NCBI RefSeq assembly: GCF_050496545.1
Contig: NZ_JBNVZV010000004.1
Coordinates: 1 to 64,000 of the forward strand
Length of the DNA stretch: 64,000 bases
Reading direction: 5' to 3'
Source: Phycicoccus avicenniae_A
Lineage (GTDB): Bacteria; Actinomycetota; Actinomycetes; Actinomycetales; Dermatophilaceae
A program made the translations under genes and the position numbers. The notes under the pieces are model-generated. The model saw only the letters and a program-made list of their open reading frames with translations. It was not told the DNA's origin and ran no database searches. The first letter of the stretch is position 1. The number at the start of each line of letters is the position of its first letter. This document shows, in pieces, positions 39,856-48,058 of the stretch.

Positions 39856-41742
39856 TCAGCCGAGCACCTCGTCGACGAAGCACCAGCGCCACGCCTCGCC
39901 GGGCTCGATGGAGCGCATCACCGGGTGCCCCGAGGAGGCGAAGTGGGCGCTCGCGTGCCGGCCGACCGAGGAGTCACAGCACCCCACGTGCCCGCACGTG
40001 GTGCACGAGCGCAGGTGCACCCACGTCAGCCCCTCGGCGCGGCACTCCGGGCAGCCGTCGGTCTCCGAGGGCGGGTGCGGCGCACCGTCGTCCGCGAGGT
40101 GGTCGCAGGCCCCCGCGACCCGCTCCGGTGGGCGGAGCACCGACTCGCGGACCCCCGCGGTGCGCGTCGCGGCCCATCCGAGGGCGGTCTCCTCGGCGTC
40201 GAGCTGGCCGAGGACGCTCGTGAGGACCGCGTGGTCGACCTGCCCGGCGGCCCGGATGCGCAGCAGCTCGTCGCGCTCGTGCTGGATCATCTCCACGCGC
40301 AGGCGGGCACGTGCCTCGGCGGGGCTCTCCCGCTCGCCGGGGCCGAGGGTGCCGAGCCGCTCCCAGCTGCGGTTCACCCGGTCGCTCGCCTGCTGGCGGA
40401 TGACCTCGACCACCTCGGCGTCGTTGGTCGGGTCGTCCTCGAGGGCGCGCAGGCCCGCGCCCGTGGTCGCACCCAGGACGGTCGCCTCCTGCAGCGCGTC
40501 CTCGCGCGGGTCCGGGCCCCGGACGTCGAGCGCGCGGGCCAGGGCGGGCAGCGTCGTCCCCTGCAGGACGAGCGTGCCGACCGTGACGACGAGGGCGATG
40601 AGCACGAGCTCGGGACGCATCGGGGTGTCCTCCGGGAGGGTCAGGGCCGCCGCGAGCGTGACGACGCCCCGCATCCCGGCCCAACCGCTGACCAGCGACC
40701 AGCCGAGCACCTGCCGCCGGTCCGCGTGGCCGCGCAGGACCTGGACGGCGGCCTGGCCGAGCAGCCAGACCGGGCGGAGCACGAGCACGGTGACGAGCAC
40801 CGCGGCCGCGACGGCCAGCGTGCGACCGGTGCCGAGCTCACCGTCGCGGGTGTCCTGCACGAGGCTCCACACCTGGAGGCCGATGAGCAGGAAGACGGCG
40901 TTCTCGAGGACGAAGGTGACGCTCGACCAGTTGATCCGCTCCGCCAGGCGGGAGGGAGCCGACTGCAGGACCGGCGCCCGGTAGGCCAGCAGGAGGCCGG
41001 CGGTGACGACGGCGAGCACGCCGGACGCGCCGACGACCTCGGCCGGGGCGTAGGCCGCGAACGGCACGATGAAGGAGAGCGCGGTGTCGGCCGGCACCTC
41101 GGTGAGGCGCCGGCGCAGCCACCCCACGACCAGGTAGACGACGACGCCGAAGGCCACGCCGCCCACGGCCGCGACGACGAGGTCGAGGCCGACCGAGCCG
41201 AAGCTGATGCCCGCCGGCTCCGCGCCGTGCGCGGAGAGACCGGCGGCGGCCAGGGCCGTCCGCAGCGTCACGAGGGCCGTCGCGTCGTTGAGGAGGGACT
41301 CGCCCTCGAGGATCGTGGTGATCTTGCGGGGCAGCCCGATCCGGCGGGCGACAGCGGTGGCGGCGACCGCGTCCGGCGGTGCGACGATGGCGCCGAGGGC
41401 CAGGGCGAGCGCGAAGTCGATGTCCATGAGCCAGGTCGCCACGAGGGCCACGCCGACCGCGGTGAACAGCACCAGCCCCACGGACAGGCTGAGGATCTTG
41501 GACCGGAAGGCGCGGATGTCGACCAGCGAGCTGGACAGCGCGGCCGAGTACAGCAGCGGCGGCAGCAGCCCGAAGAGGACGACCTCCGGGGAGAGGCGCA
41601 CCTCGGGGACCTGCGGCAGGACGGAGGCGATCGCCCCGACGCCGAGCAGCGCGATGGGCACGGGGATGTTCCGCGGACCCGCCAGGCGGCTGACGACGAT
41701 GACGACGAGGACGATGGCGACGACGAGCACGGCCTGTTCCAC
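39856..41742 (-). CDS. Na+/H+ antiporter (CPA1) fused to a C-terminal ZnF-UBP domain
   Basis: 628 residues. The first 410 or so hold about twelve membrane spans with the CPA1 core GAIVAPPDAVAATAVARRIG and LEGESLLNDATALVTL, whose acidic residues translocate ions. A cytosolic helical stretch follows (about 420-540). The C-terminus (about 550-628) is a zinc finger of UBP type: ACDHL, GCPECRAEGLTWVHLRSCTTCGHVGCCDSS and HASAHFASSGHPVMRSIE, with Cys/His ligands for three zinc ions. It may act as a cytoplasmic sensor or partner-binding tail. GTG start. Confidence 0.88.
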   Translation of the reverse strand: MEQAVLVVAIVLVVIVVSRLAGPRNIPVPIALLGVGAIASVLPQVPEVRLSPEVVLFGLLPPLLYSAALSSSLVDIRAFRSKILSLSVGLVLFTAVGVALVATWLMDIDFALALALGAIVAPPDAVAATAVARRIGLPRKITTILEGESLLNDATALVTLRTALAAAGLSAHGAEPAGISFGSVGLDLVVAAVGGVAFGVVVYLVVGWLRRRLTEVPADTALSFIVPFAAYAPAEVVGASGVLAVVTAGLLLAYRAPVLQSAPSRLAERINWSSVTFVLENAVFLLIGLQVWSLVQDTRDGELGTGRTLAVAAAVLVTVLVLRPVWLLGQAAVQVLRGHADRRQVLGWSLVSGWAGMRGVVTLAAALTLPEDTPMRPELVLIALVVTVGTLVLQGTTLPALARALDVRGPDPREDALQEATVLGATTGAGLRALEDDPTNDAEVVEVIRQQASDRVNRSWERLGTLGPGERESPAEARARLRVEMIQHERDELLRIRAAGQVDHAVLTSVLGQLDAEETALGWAATRTAGVRESVLRPPERVAGACDHLADDGAPHPPSETDGCPECRAEGLTWVHLRSCTTCGHVGCCDSSVGRHASAHFASSGHPVMRSIEPGEAWRWCFVDEVLG

Positions 41743-41800
41743 GTCGTCGATTCTCGCCCCTCGGAGGACGTCGTGGGGGACGGGTCCCGCCCGCGGACGC

Positions 41801-42406
41801 TCAGCCGGGGTCGACGGTGCTCAGCGGGCCGGTGAGGTAGTGCTGGAGCACCGGGCCGACGACCTCGCCCAGCTCGTAAACGTCGGCGTCGGCGAGGCCG
41901 GGCAGGGCCACGACGTACCGGGCGAACAGGTACCCGGTGAGCTGGGCGCCGATGAGCGCCGCCCGCAGCTCGGGGCGGTCGCCGCCCAGCAGGTGGGCGA
42001 GCGGCGTGAGCATCCGCTCGGTGAGGATGCGCTGCACCAGCATCGCCGCCTCGTCCTCGGACGCGGCGGCGCGCAGGAGGCCGGTCATCGGCTGGCGGGC
42101 CGCGGGGTCCTCGAGGGTGCGGATGGTCAGCTCGGCGAGGCGCCGGCCGGCGTTCTCGGGGCCCTGCGCGAGGACGCCGTCGGCGAGGGCCTCGGGGTCG
42201 AAGGGGAAGTCGACGACGCTGATGAAGAGGTTCTGCTTGCTTCCGAAGTAGTGCGTGACGAGGCGGGTGTCGACGTCGGCCTCACGGGCGACGGCGCGCA
42301 GCGTGGTGCGCGGGTAGCCGAGCTCGGCGAACTGGTGCTTGGCGGCGGCGGCGATCGCCTCCCGCGTGTTGCTCCCCGCGGGGCGACGACCTCGCGCACG
42401 GGCCAC
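41801..42406 (-). CDS. TetR/AcrR family transcriptional regulator
   Basis: 201 residues. Helix-turn-helix TREAIAAAAKHQFAELGYPRTTLRAVAREADVDTRLVTHYFGSKQNLF; helical ligand domain. It starts with a basic arm (MARARGRRPAGS). GTG start with GGAGGAGG eight bases upstream. It neighbours the antiporter gene downstream on the same strand (58-base gap), which may be its target, and a DUF885 gene upstream. Confidence 0.88.
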   Translation of the reverse strand: MARARGRRPAGSNTREAIAAAAKHQFAELGYPRTTLRAVAREADVDTRLVTHYFGSKQNLFISVVDFPFDPEALADGVLAQGPENAGRRLAELTIRTLEDPAARQPMTGLLRAAASEDEAAMLVQRILTERMLTPLAHLLGGDRPELRAALIGAQLTGYLFARYVVALPGLADADVYELGEVVGPVLQHYLTGPLSTVDPG

Positions 42407-42501
42407 CCGTCCTCCTCCGAGCCCCGCCGCACCACCGGCGAGGACACACGGACAGTATGGTCCCGCCCGACCGCGCGGCGGAAGCCCCGAGGAGCGCGGC
42501 G

Positions 42502-44202
42502 TCAGGGGCGGGCGAGCACCGCCTCGCGCAGCACGTCGAGCCCGACCGAGCCGACGTCGAGAGAGCGGCGGTGGAAGTCCTTGAGCGAGAACGCATCTCC
42601 GTCACGCGCAGCGACCTCGTCGCGCATCTGGAGCCAGAGCCGCTCGCCGACCTTGTAGCTGGGGGCCTGCCCCGGCCAGCCCAGGTAGCGGTCGAGCTCG
42701 AAGCGCAGCGTGGCCTCGTCGTTGTTCGCGTGCCGGGTGAGCAGCTCCCAGGCCTTGTCGTAGGTCCACGCCCCGCCGCCGACCTCGGCCGGGGCCTCGA
42801 AGCCGCAGTGCACACCGATGTCGATGACCACGCGCGCCGCCCGCAGCGACTGGGCGTCGAGCATCCCGAGGAGGTTGCCGGGGTCCTCGAGGTAGCCGAG
42901 CTCGGCCATCAGGCGCTCGGCGTACAGGGCCCAGCCCTCGCCGTGCCCGCTGACCCAGCACATCATCCGGCGCCACTTGTTGAGCAGCTCGCGGCGGTAG
43001 ACCGTCTGCGCCACCTGGAGGTGATGACCCGGCACACCCTCGTGGTAGACGGTGGTCAGCTCCTTCCAGGTGCCGAACTCGGTGACGCCCTTCGGCACCG
43101 ACCACCACATCCGGCCGGGGCGGGAGAAGTCGTCGCTCGGGCCCGTGTAGTAGATGCCGCCGGTCTGGGTGGGCGCGATGCGGCACTCGATGCTGCGGAC
43201 CGGCCCGGGGATGTCGAAGTGCCGGTCGGCCATGTCGGTGATGACCTCGTCGGCCTTGACCTGCATCCACTCGCGCAGGGCGTCCGTGCCGTGCAGGACG
43301 TAGGCCTCGTCGGCGTCCAGGTGGGCGATGGCGTCGGCGACCGACCCGCCCGGGACGATGCGCCGCGCGGTGGCCTCCATGTCGGCGGTGATGCGGGCCA
43401 GCTCCTCCTGGCCCCAGGCGTAGGTCTCCTCGAGGTCGACGCTCGCACCGAGGAAGGACCGGGACGCCAGCTGGTAGCGCTCGCGGCCCGCGGCGTCGGA
43501 CTCGGGAGCCCGGTCGAGGAGGTCGCGCGCCAGCCACTGCGCCGCGTCGGCGTACGCGCCGGCCGCGGCCTCGACACTGCGGCGCAGGTCGGCGGCGACG
43601 GCGTCGTCGAGGGGCGCGTCACCGGCCCGGGCGCCGGCCAGGAAGGTCGCGAAGTAGCCGTCGGACGTCGTGAGGTCCTCGCACTGCCGGATGCACGCCT
43701 CGACCTGGCGGCGCGGGGTGACCAGTCCGCGGTCGGCGGACTCGCGCAGCGTCGTGGCGTACTGCTCGAGCGCGCGCGGCACCTCCGCGAGGCGCGCGGC
43801 GATGGTCGCCCAGTCCTCCTGGGATTCGGTGGCCATCAGGTCGACGACGTCGCGCACGCCCTGGAGCGGGGAGGCGATGACGTTGAGCTCCATCCGGTCG
43901 TACCCGGCCTCGTGCGTCTCGAGCACCAGCCCGAGCCGCTCGCGCATCGCCGCGACGGTGACCCGGTCGACGTCGTCGACGGGCTCGGTGGCGCCGAGCC
44001 GCGCGAGGGTGTCGCGGGCCAGGTCGGCGTGCGCGGCGTACCCCTCGGGGGAGAGGTCGTCGAGCTCGGCCTCGTGGCCCGGGACGCCGAGGTAGGTGGC
44101 CTCGATCGGGCTGAGGGCGACGACGGCGTCGAAGTGCGCGTCGGCGACGGCGTCGACGGCAGTGGGCCGGCGGGTGGGCTGGGCGTCGGTGGTCTCGCTC
44201 AC
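42502..44202 (-). CDS. DUF885 family putative zinc peptidase
   Basis: 566 residues. Long helical protein with the metal signature YHEGVPGHHLQVAQT (HExxxGHH, about 397-410) and a distant Glu in SGHGEGWALYAERLM, the arrangement of a gluzincin. Further family motifs are SPIEATYLG near the N-terminus and GHHLQ followed by RRELLNKWRR. No signal peptide, so cytoplasmic. Physiological substrate unknown. GTG at 44202 chosen because TAGCGT lies seven bases upstream; the longer GTG/ATG frame adds a low-complexity leader. Confidence 0.87.
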   Translation of the reverse strand: MSETTDAQPTRRPTAVDAVADAHFDAVVALSPIEATYLGVPGHEAELDDLSPEGYAAHADLARDTLARLGATEPVDDVDRVTVAAMRERLGLVLETHEAGYDRMELNVIASPLQGVRDVVDLMATESQEDWATIAARLAEVPRALEQYATTLRESADRGLVTPRRQVEACIRQCEDLTTSDGYFATFLAGARAGDAPLDDAVAADLRRSVEAAAGAYADAAQWLARDLLDRAPESDAAGRERYQLASRSFLGASVDLEETYAWGQEELARITADMEATARRIVPGGSVADAIAHLDADEAYVLHGTDALREWMQVKADEVITDMADRHFDIPGPVRSIECRIAPTQTGGIYYTGPSDDFSRPGRMWWSVPKGVTEFGTWKELTTVYHEGVPGHHLQVAQTVYRRELLNKWRRMMCWVSGHGEGWALYAERLMAELGYLEDPGNLLGMLDAQSLRAARVVIDIGVHCGFEAPAEVGGGAWTYDKAWELLTRHANNDEATLRFELDRYLGWPGQAPSYKVGERLWLQMRDEVAARDGDAFSLKDFHRRSLDVGSVGLDVLREAVLARP

Positions 44203-44209
44203 CCGGCGG

Positions 44210-44266
44210 ACGCTACCCGAGCCCGGCGTCGCCCTCCTCCCCATTGCCGGTCAGGGTGCCTACCCT
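44210..44266. promoter_or_regulatory. Divergent leaderless promoters of the DUF885 and MOSC genes
   Basis: Minus strand TAGCGT (44210-44215) seven bases before the DUF885 GTG; plus strand TACCCT (44261-44266) six bases before the MOSC ATG. 46 bases separate the boxes. Confidence 0.5.
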
Positions 44267-44272
44267 CGGGGG

Positions 44273-44932
44273 ATGGGTGCGCGGGTGCGGTCGGTGAACG
44301 TCGGGGTCGGGCGGAGCGGGATCGGGGTCAAGGGGCGCCGGACCGGCATCGACAAGCGCCCGGTCGGCTCCGTCGAGGTCCGGGACCCGGGGCCGAAGGG
44401 CACCGGCCTCGGCAGCGGAGCGGTCGGTGACGACGTCCTCAACGGCCGCCACCACGGGGGGTCGCGCCAGGCGCTCTACGCCGTCGCCCGGGAGGAGCTG
44501 GACCTCTGGTCCGGCGAGCTGGGTCGCGAGCTGACCGACGGCTGCTTCGGGGAGAACCTCACGACCGAGGGCCTCGACGTCGACGCCGCGATCGTCGGGG
44601 AGCGCTGGCGGGTGGGGCCGGTGCTGCTCGAGGTGACCGGTCCGCGCGTGCCGTGCGCGAACTTCGCGGCGTGGATGGGCGAGAAGGGATGGGTCAAGCG
44701 GTTCGTGGCCCACGGCCGGTCCGGCGCCTACCTGGCCGTCGTCGAACCCGGCACGGTGACGGTGGGCGACGCCATCGAGGTCGTGTCCCGACCCGAGCAC
44801 GGGGTCGCGGTCCCCGTCGTCCTCGCCGCGTGGTTCGGCGACGTCGCGGCCGCCCGCGCGGCCATCGGGTCCGGTGCCTTCGAGGGCCGGGAGCTCGCCG
44901 AGCTCGAGCGCGTCACCGCCCGCCATACCTGA
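44273..44932 (+). CDS. MOSC domain protein
   Basis: 219 residues. MOSC fold: VKGRRTGIDKRPVGSVEVRDPG at the start, GDGCFGENL-like segment (ELTDGCFGENLTTEGLDV), VGERWRVGPVLLEVTGPRVPCANFAAWMG with the conserved Cys. YiiM-like MOSC proteins bind the molybdenum cofactor and reduce N-hydroxylated substrates; this is a family-level guess. TACCCT six bases before ATG marks a leaderless start. Followed by repeat arrays. Confidence 0.87.
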   Translation: MGARVRSVNVGVGRSGIGVKGRRTGIDKRPVGSVEVRDPGPKGTGLGSGAVGDDVLNGRHHGGSRQALYAVAREELDLWSGELGRELTDGCFGENLTTEGLDVDAAIVGERWRVGPVLLEVTGPRVPCANFAAWMGEKGWVKRFVAHGRSGAYLAVVEPGTVTVGDAIEVVSRPEHGVAVPVVLAAWFGDVAAARAAIGSGAFEGRELAELERVTARHT

Positions 44933-44958
44933 CGCGCTCCGCCACCTCCGGACACGTC

Positions 44959-45026
44959 GACGTCCAACAATCGACGAATGTGTCAGTTCGTGGACGTCCA
45001 GCAATCGACGAATGTGTCAGTTCGTG
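44959..45026. repeat. Left repeat array of the DUF559 element
   Basis: Two head-to-tail 34-base units (44959-44992 and 44993-45026) that differ at one base, plus a partial third GACGTC that runs into the DUF559 stop codon. Each holds ATCGACGAATGTGTC, the reverse complement of the core of the right array. Confidence 0.85.
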
Positions 45027-45030
45027 GACG

Positions 45031-45960
45031 TCAGGCGGCAACTCGCTGCACGCGGAAGTGATGGCGCCAGGCGTCCTCGGGGTGAGGGGGCACCGGCATC
45101 CCGGCGGCACGCAGCTCGTCCCACAACCGCACCAGCAACGACTCCTGGTCCTGATACAGCTCATCTGCCGTGACCACGACGAAGTGCCAGCCGTCCGACC
45201 GGTTCAGCTCTTCCCGTCGGGCTGCGTCGTGCGCGCTCTGCTCGGGCTCGGCGTGCCAGCGACCGTCGTACTCGATCGCCAGCTGGTGGTCCTCATAGGC
45301 GAGCTCGATCCGGAACCGCACACTGCCATCCGTCCGCCGGATCCGGACGTTCACCGTCGGCTCGGGCAGACCTGCGAGCACCATCAGCAGGCGCAGGGCG
45401 GTCTCGGGTGAGGAGTCGACGCCCTCGCGCACCTGACGTGCCGCGTCGACGGCCTCGCTCCGGTACTGCCCGACCCAGTCCTCGGCGTAGGCGACGAGCT
45501 CGTCGGTGGTGATCCGGCCCTTCCGCACCAGGCTGTCGCCGAGAGCGACCAGGTCGACGAGCCCCAGGAAGCGCGCCATGTGACAGAACGTCTGTCCGGG
45601 CGACGTCACGGGCAAGCCGTGACGGCGGAGGACATCGAGGCGGTGGGTGAAGCAGTGAGGTTTGATGCCCCGCACACGCCACCGCACCCGGCGCATGAAC
45701 GAGAGGTGGACGAAGTCGTTGTCGGGGACGCGACCTCCCCAGAGGCGGGCCGCCGTCCAGTGGCTCAGGATCGCACCATCCGGCGCGAGGAGCAGCGCGG
45801 CGCGTGCGCGGGTCACCACGGTGTCCGGCACCCGCGCATCGACGAGCACACCGTGGAGCACGGTGCGGAAGGACGGCCCTCTGAGCCGGCGTTGGGGGAT
45901 GCCGAGCAGGCCGGCGTCGGTGGCGAGGAACGGCCACGTCGGGTGCATCGGCTCGTGCAT
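45031..45960 (-). CDS. DUF559 (Vsr-like nuclease fold) protein with AbiEi-like N-terminus
   Basis: 309 residues. First third: a winged-helix-like region with LLGIPQRRLRGPSFRTVLHG and ILSHWTAARLWGGRV, similar to AbiEi-type antitoxin regions. Last third: DUF559 with a PD-(D/E)XK pattern: SSPETALRLLMVLAGLPEP, RFRIELAYEDHQLAIEYDGR and GWHFVVVTADEL. It looks less GC-rich than its neighbours. Repeat arrays in opposite orientation bracket it. No toxin gene is coupled to it. Could be a nuclease, a defence factor or the mobility protein of its own element; none is shown. Confidence 0.82.
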   Translation of the reverse strand: MHEPMHPTWPFLATDAGLLGIPQRRLRGPSFRTVLHGVLVDARVPDTVVTRARAALLLAPDGAILSHWTAARLWGGRVPDNDFVHLSFMRRVRWRVRGIKPHCFTHRLDVLRRHGLPVTSPGQTFCHMARFLGLVDLVALGDSLVRKGRITTDELVAYAEDWVGQYRSEAVDAARQVREGVDSSPETALRLLMVLAGLPEPTVNVRIRRTDGSVRFRIELAYEDHQLAIEYDGRWHAEPEQSAHDAARREELNRSDGWHFVVVTADELYQDQESLLVRLWDELRAAGMPVPPHPEDAWRHHFRVQRVAA

Positions 45961-46030
45961 CCTCCGAGCCTGTCACCGTTCGAAGGGCCGGCGGCGGTCA
46001 TCCACAGGTCAGCTGGAGCATCCGGTGCGG

Positions 46031-46104
46031 TGTCCAAAAATCGACACATTCGTCGATCAGTGGACGGTGTCCAAGAATCGACACATTCGACGATTGTGGG
46101 ACGC
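46031..46104. repeat. Right repeat array of the DUF559 element
   Basis: Two 37-base units (46031-46067, 46068-46104) with cores GACACATTCGTCGAT and GACACATTCGACGAT. Read as reverse complement, they align along their whole length with the left array, so the arrays form a terminal inverted repeat of about 70 bases. Confidence 0.85.
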
Positions 46105-46149
46105 CCGGGGTGGGGCCGAGTGGGTGGTCGGCCGGGCTCGGCCAGTGGG

Positions 46150-46410
46150 TCAGCGGTGGCGGTAGGTGGTGTGCCAGGCGCCGGGGCCGTGGGGGAGCGG
46201 GCCCCGGGTGGCAGCCGCGCGCGAGGCCCAGGTGGAGGGGTCGCGGGACGGCTCGGGCTCGCCTCCGCCACCGGCCGCCGCCAGGACGGCGACGATGGCC
46301 GCGACGTCCTCGGGCGTCGCCGGGCCGTGCACCCGGATCGCGGGCTGCTGCGAGTCGTCTGCCGTCACAGGGCCGGGTCCCCCTGAGCTCTGAGCCTGCG
46401 AAGAGGTCAT
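46150..46410 (-). CDS. accE: Acyl-CoA carboxylase epsilon subunit
   Basis: 86 residues. Poorly structured N-terminus followed by IRVHGPATPEDVAAIVAVLAAAGG and a tail with STWASRAAATRGPLPHGPGAWHTTYR, the hallmark of actinobacterial AccE/PccE proteins, which help AccD assemble with AccA. ATG overlaps the accD5 stop (ATGA). Same adjacency as accD5-accE5 in mycobacteria. Confidence 0.9.
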   Translation of the reverse strand: MTSSQAQSSGGPGPVTADDSQQPAIRVHGPATPEDVAAIVAVLAAAGGGGEPEPSRDPSTWASRAAATRGPLPHGPGAWHTTYRHR

Positions 46411-48035
46411 AGGGGAATGTTCCCGTGCTTCTTGGGCGGCAGGGACTCGCGCTTGGTGCGCAGCGCCCGCAGCGCCTTGGTGACGTTCATCCGGGTGTTC
46501 GACGGGGTGATGACGGTGTCGATGTACCCGCGCTCGGCGGCGACGTAGGGGTTGGCCAGGGCGTCCTCGTACTGCTGGACGAAGCTCGCGCGCGCCTCCT
46601 CGACCGAGTCCCCCTTCTCCGCAGCCTTCTTCAGCTCCTTGCGGTAGAGGATGTTCACCGCACCCTGCGCGCCCATCACGGCGATCTGCGCGGTCGGCCA
46701 GGCGAGGTTGATGTCGGCACCGAGGTGCTTGGAGCCCATGACGTCGTACGCGCCGCCGTAGGCCTTGCGGGTGATCACGGTGACGAGCGGGACGGTGGCC
46801 TCGGCGTAGGCGTAGATGAGCTTGGCGCCGCGACGGATGATGCCGTCCCACTCCTGGTCGGTGCCCGGGAGGAAGCCCGGCACGTCGACGAGGGTCAGGA
46901 CCGGCACGTTGAAGGCGTCGCAGGTGCGCACGAAGCGCGCGGCCTTCTCGGAGGCGTCGATGTCGAGGGTGCCGGCGAACTGCATCGGGTTGTTGGCCAC
47001 GACACCGACCGAGCGGCCCTCGATGCGCCCGAACCCGGTGATGATGTTCGGCGCGAACAGCGGTGAGACCTCGAGGAACTCGCCGTCGTCGAGCACCTTC
47101 TCGATGACCTGGTGCATGTCGTACGGCACGTTCGGGCTGTCGGGGACGATCGTGTCGAGGAAGCGGTCGTCGTCGGTGACCTCGAGGTCGTTCTCCTCGC
47201 CGAAGACCGGCGGGTCCTCCATGTTGTTGCTCGGCAGGTACGAGAGCAGTGCTCGCACGTACTCGACGGCGTCGTCCTCGTCGGTGCCCATGTAGTGCGC
47301 CACACCGGACTTCGTGTTGTGCGTCCGGGCGCCGCCGAGCTCCTCGAACCCGACGTCCTCGCCGGTGACGGTCTTGATGACGTCCGGGCCGGTGATGAAC
47401 ATGTGCGAGGTCTGGTCGACCATCACGGTGAAGTCGGTGACGGCGGGGGAGTACACCGCCCCGCCGGCGCACGGGCCCATGATCAGCGAGATCTGCGGGA
47501 CGACCCCCGAGGCGTGGACGTTGCGGCGGAAGATCTCGCCGTACAGGCCGAGCGAGACGACACCCTCCTGGATGCGTGCCCCGCCCGAGTCGTTGAGCCC
47601 GACGACCGGGCAGCCGACCTTCATGGCGAAGTCCATGATCTTGACGATCTTCTCGCCGAAGACCTCGCCGAGCGAGCCGCCGAAGACGGTGAAGTCCTGG
47701 GCGAAGACGGCGACGGTGCGCCCGTCGACCGTGCCGTAGCCGGTGACGACGCCGTCGCCGTACGGCCGGTTCTTGTCCTGCCCGAAGGCGACCGAGCGGT
47801 GCCGGGCGTACTTGTCCATCTCGACGAACGAGCCCTCGTCGAGGAGGAGCTCGAGGCGCTCGCGGGCGGTCTTCTTGCCGCGCGCGTGCTGCTTCTCGAC
47901 GGCCCGCTCCGACCCGGCGTTCGCGACCTCGGCCACGCGGCGCTTGAGGTCGGCGAGCTTCCCGGCGGTCGTGGTGGTGTCGATGTCGTGGGGGACGTCG
48001 GTCCCGCCCATCGTGTGGAGGTCGCTGCTCGCCAT
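46407..48035 (-). CDS. accD5: Propionyl/acetyl-CoA carboxylase beta subunit
   Basis: 542 residues, AccD5/PccB type. Carboxyltransferase halves with NDSGGARIQEGVVSLGLYG, LIMGPCAGGAVYSPA (first oxyanion loop), LVDVPGFLPGTDQEWDGIIRRGAK and TVITRKAYGGAYDVMGSKHLGADINLAWP. It makes methylmalonyl-CoA (and perhaps malonyl-CoA) for odd- and methyl-branched lipids. Needs AccA3 and AccE. TAGGCT lies six bases before the ATG: leaderless. Divergent from birA. Confidence 0.94.
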   Translation of the reverse strand: MASSDLHTMGGTDVPHDIDTTTTAGKLADLKRRVAEVANAGSERAVEKQHARGKKTARERLELLLDEGSFVEMDKYARHRSVAFGQDKNRPYGDGVVTGYGTVDGRTVAVFAQDFTVFGGSLGEVFGEKIVKIMDFAMKVGCPVVGLNDSGGARIQEGVVSLGLYGEIFRRNVHASGVVPQISLIMGPCAGGAVYSPAVTDFTVMVDQTSHMFITGPDVIKTVTGEDVGFEELGGARTHNTKSGVAHYMGTDEDDAVEYVRALLSYLPSNNMEDPPVFGEENDLEVTDDDRFLDTIVPDSPNVPYDMHQVIEKVLDDGEFLEVSPLFAPNIITGFGRIEGRSVGVVANNPMQFAGTLDIDASEKAARFVRTCDAFNVPVLTLVDVPGFLPGTDQEWDGIIRRGAKLIYAYAEATVPLVTVITRKAYGGAYDVMGSKHLGADINLAWPTAQIAVMGAQGAVNILYRKELKKAAEKGDSVEEARASFVQQYEDALANPYVAAERGYIDTVITPSNTRMNVTKALRALRTKRESLPPKKHGNIPL

Positions 48036-48041
48036 GCTCCG

Positions 48042-48051
48042 AGCCTAGCCT
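48042..48051. promoter_or_regulatory. Overlapping divergent -10 boxes of accD5 and birA
   Basis: Plus strand reads AGCCTAGCCT. Minus-strand TAGGCT (48042-48047) serves accD5 with six bases to ATG; plus-strand TAGCCT (48046-48051) serves birA with seven bases to GTG. They share the TA at 48046-48047, so both cannot be occupied at once. Confidence 0.55.
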
Positions 48052-48058
48052 TGGGGCC

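Noticed and set aside
44959..46104. A short CRISPR array at the repeats
   Set aside because: Units are directly adjacent without spacers and appear in inverted groups; no cas genes.
44959..46104. DUF559 gene as part of a classic AbiE toxin-antitoxin pair
   Set aside because: No AbiEii nucleotidyltransferase gene next to it; the AbiEi-like region is fused to the nuclease-like domain.
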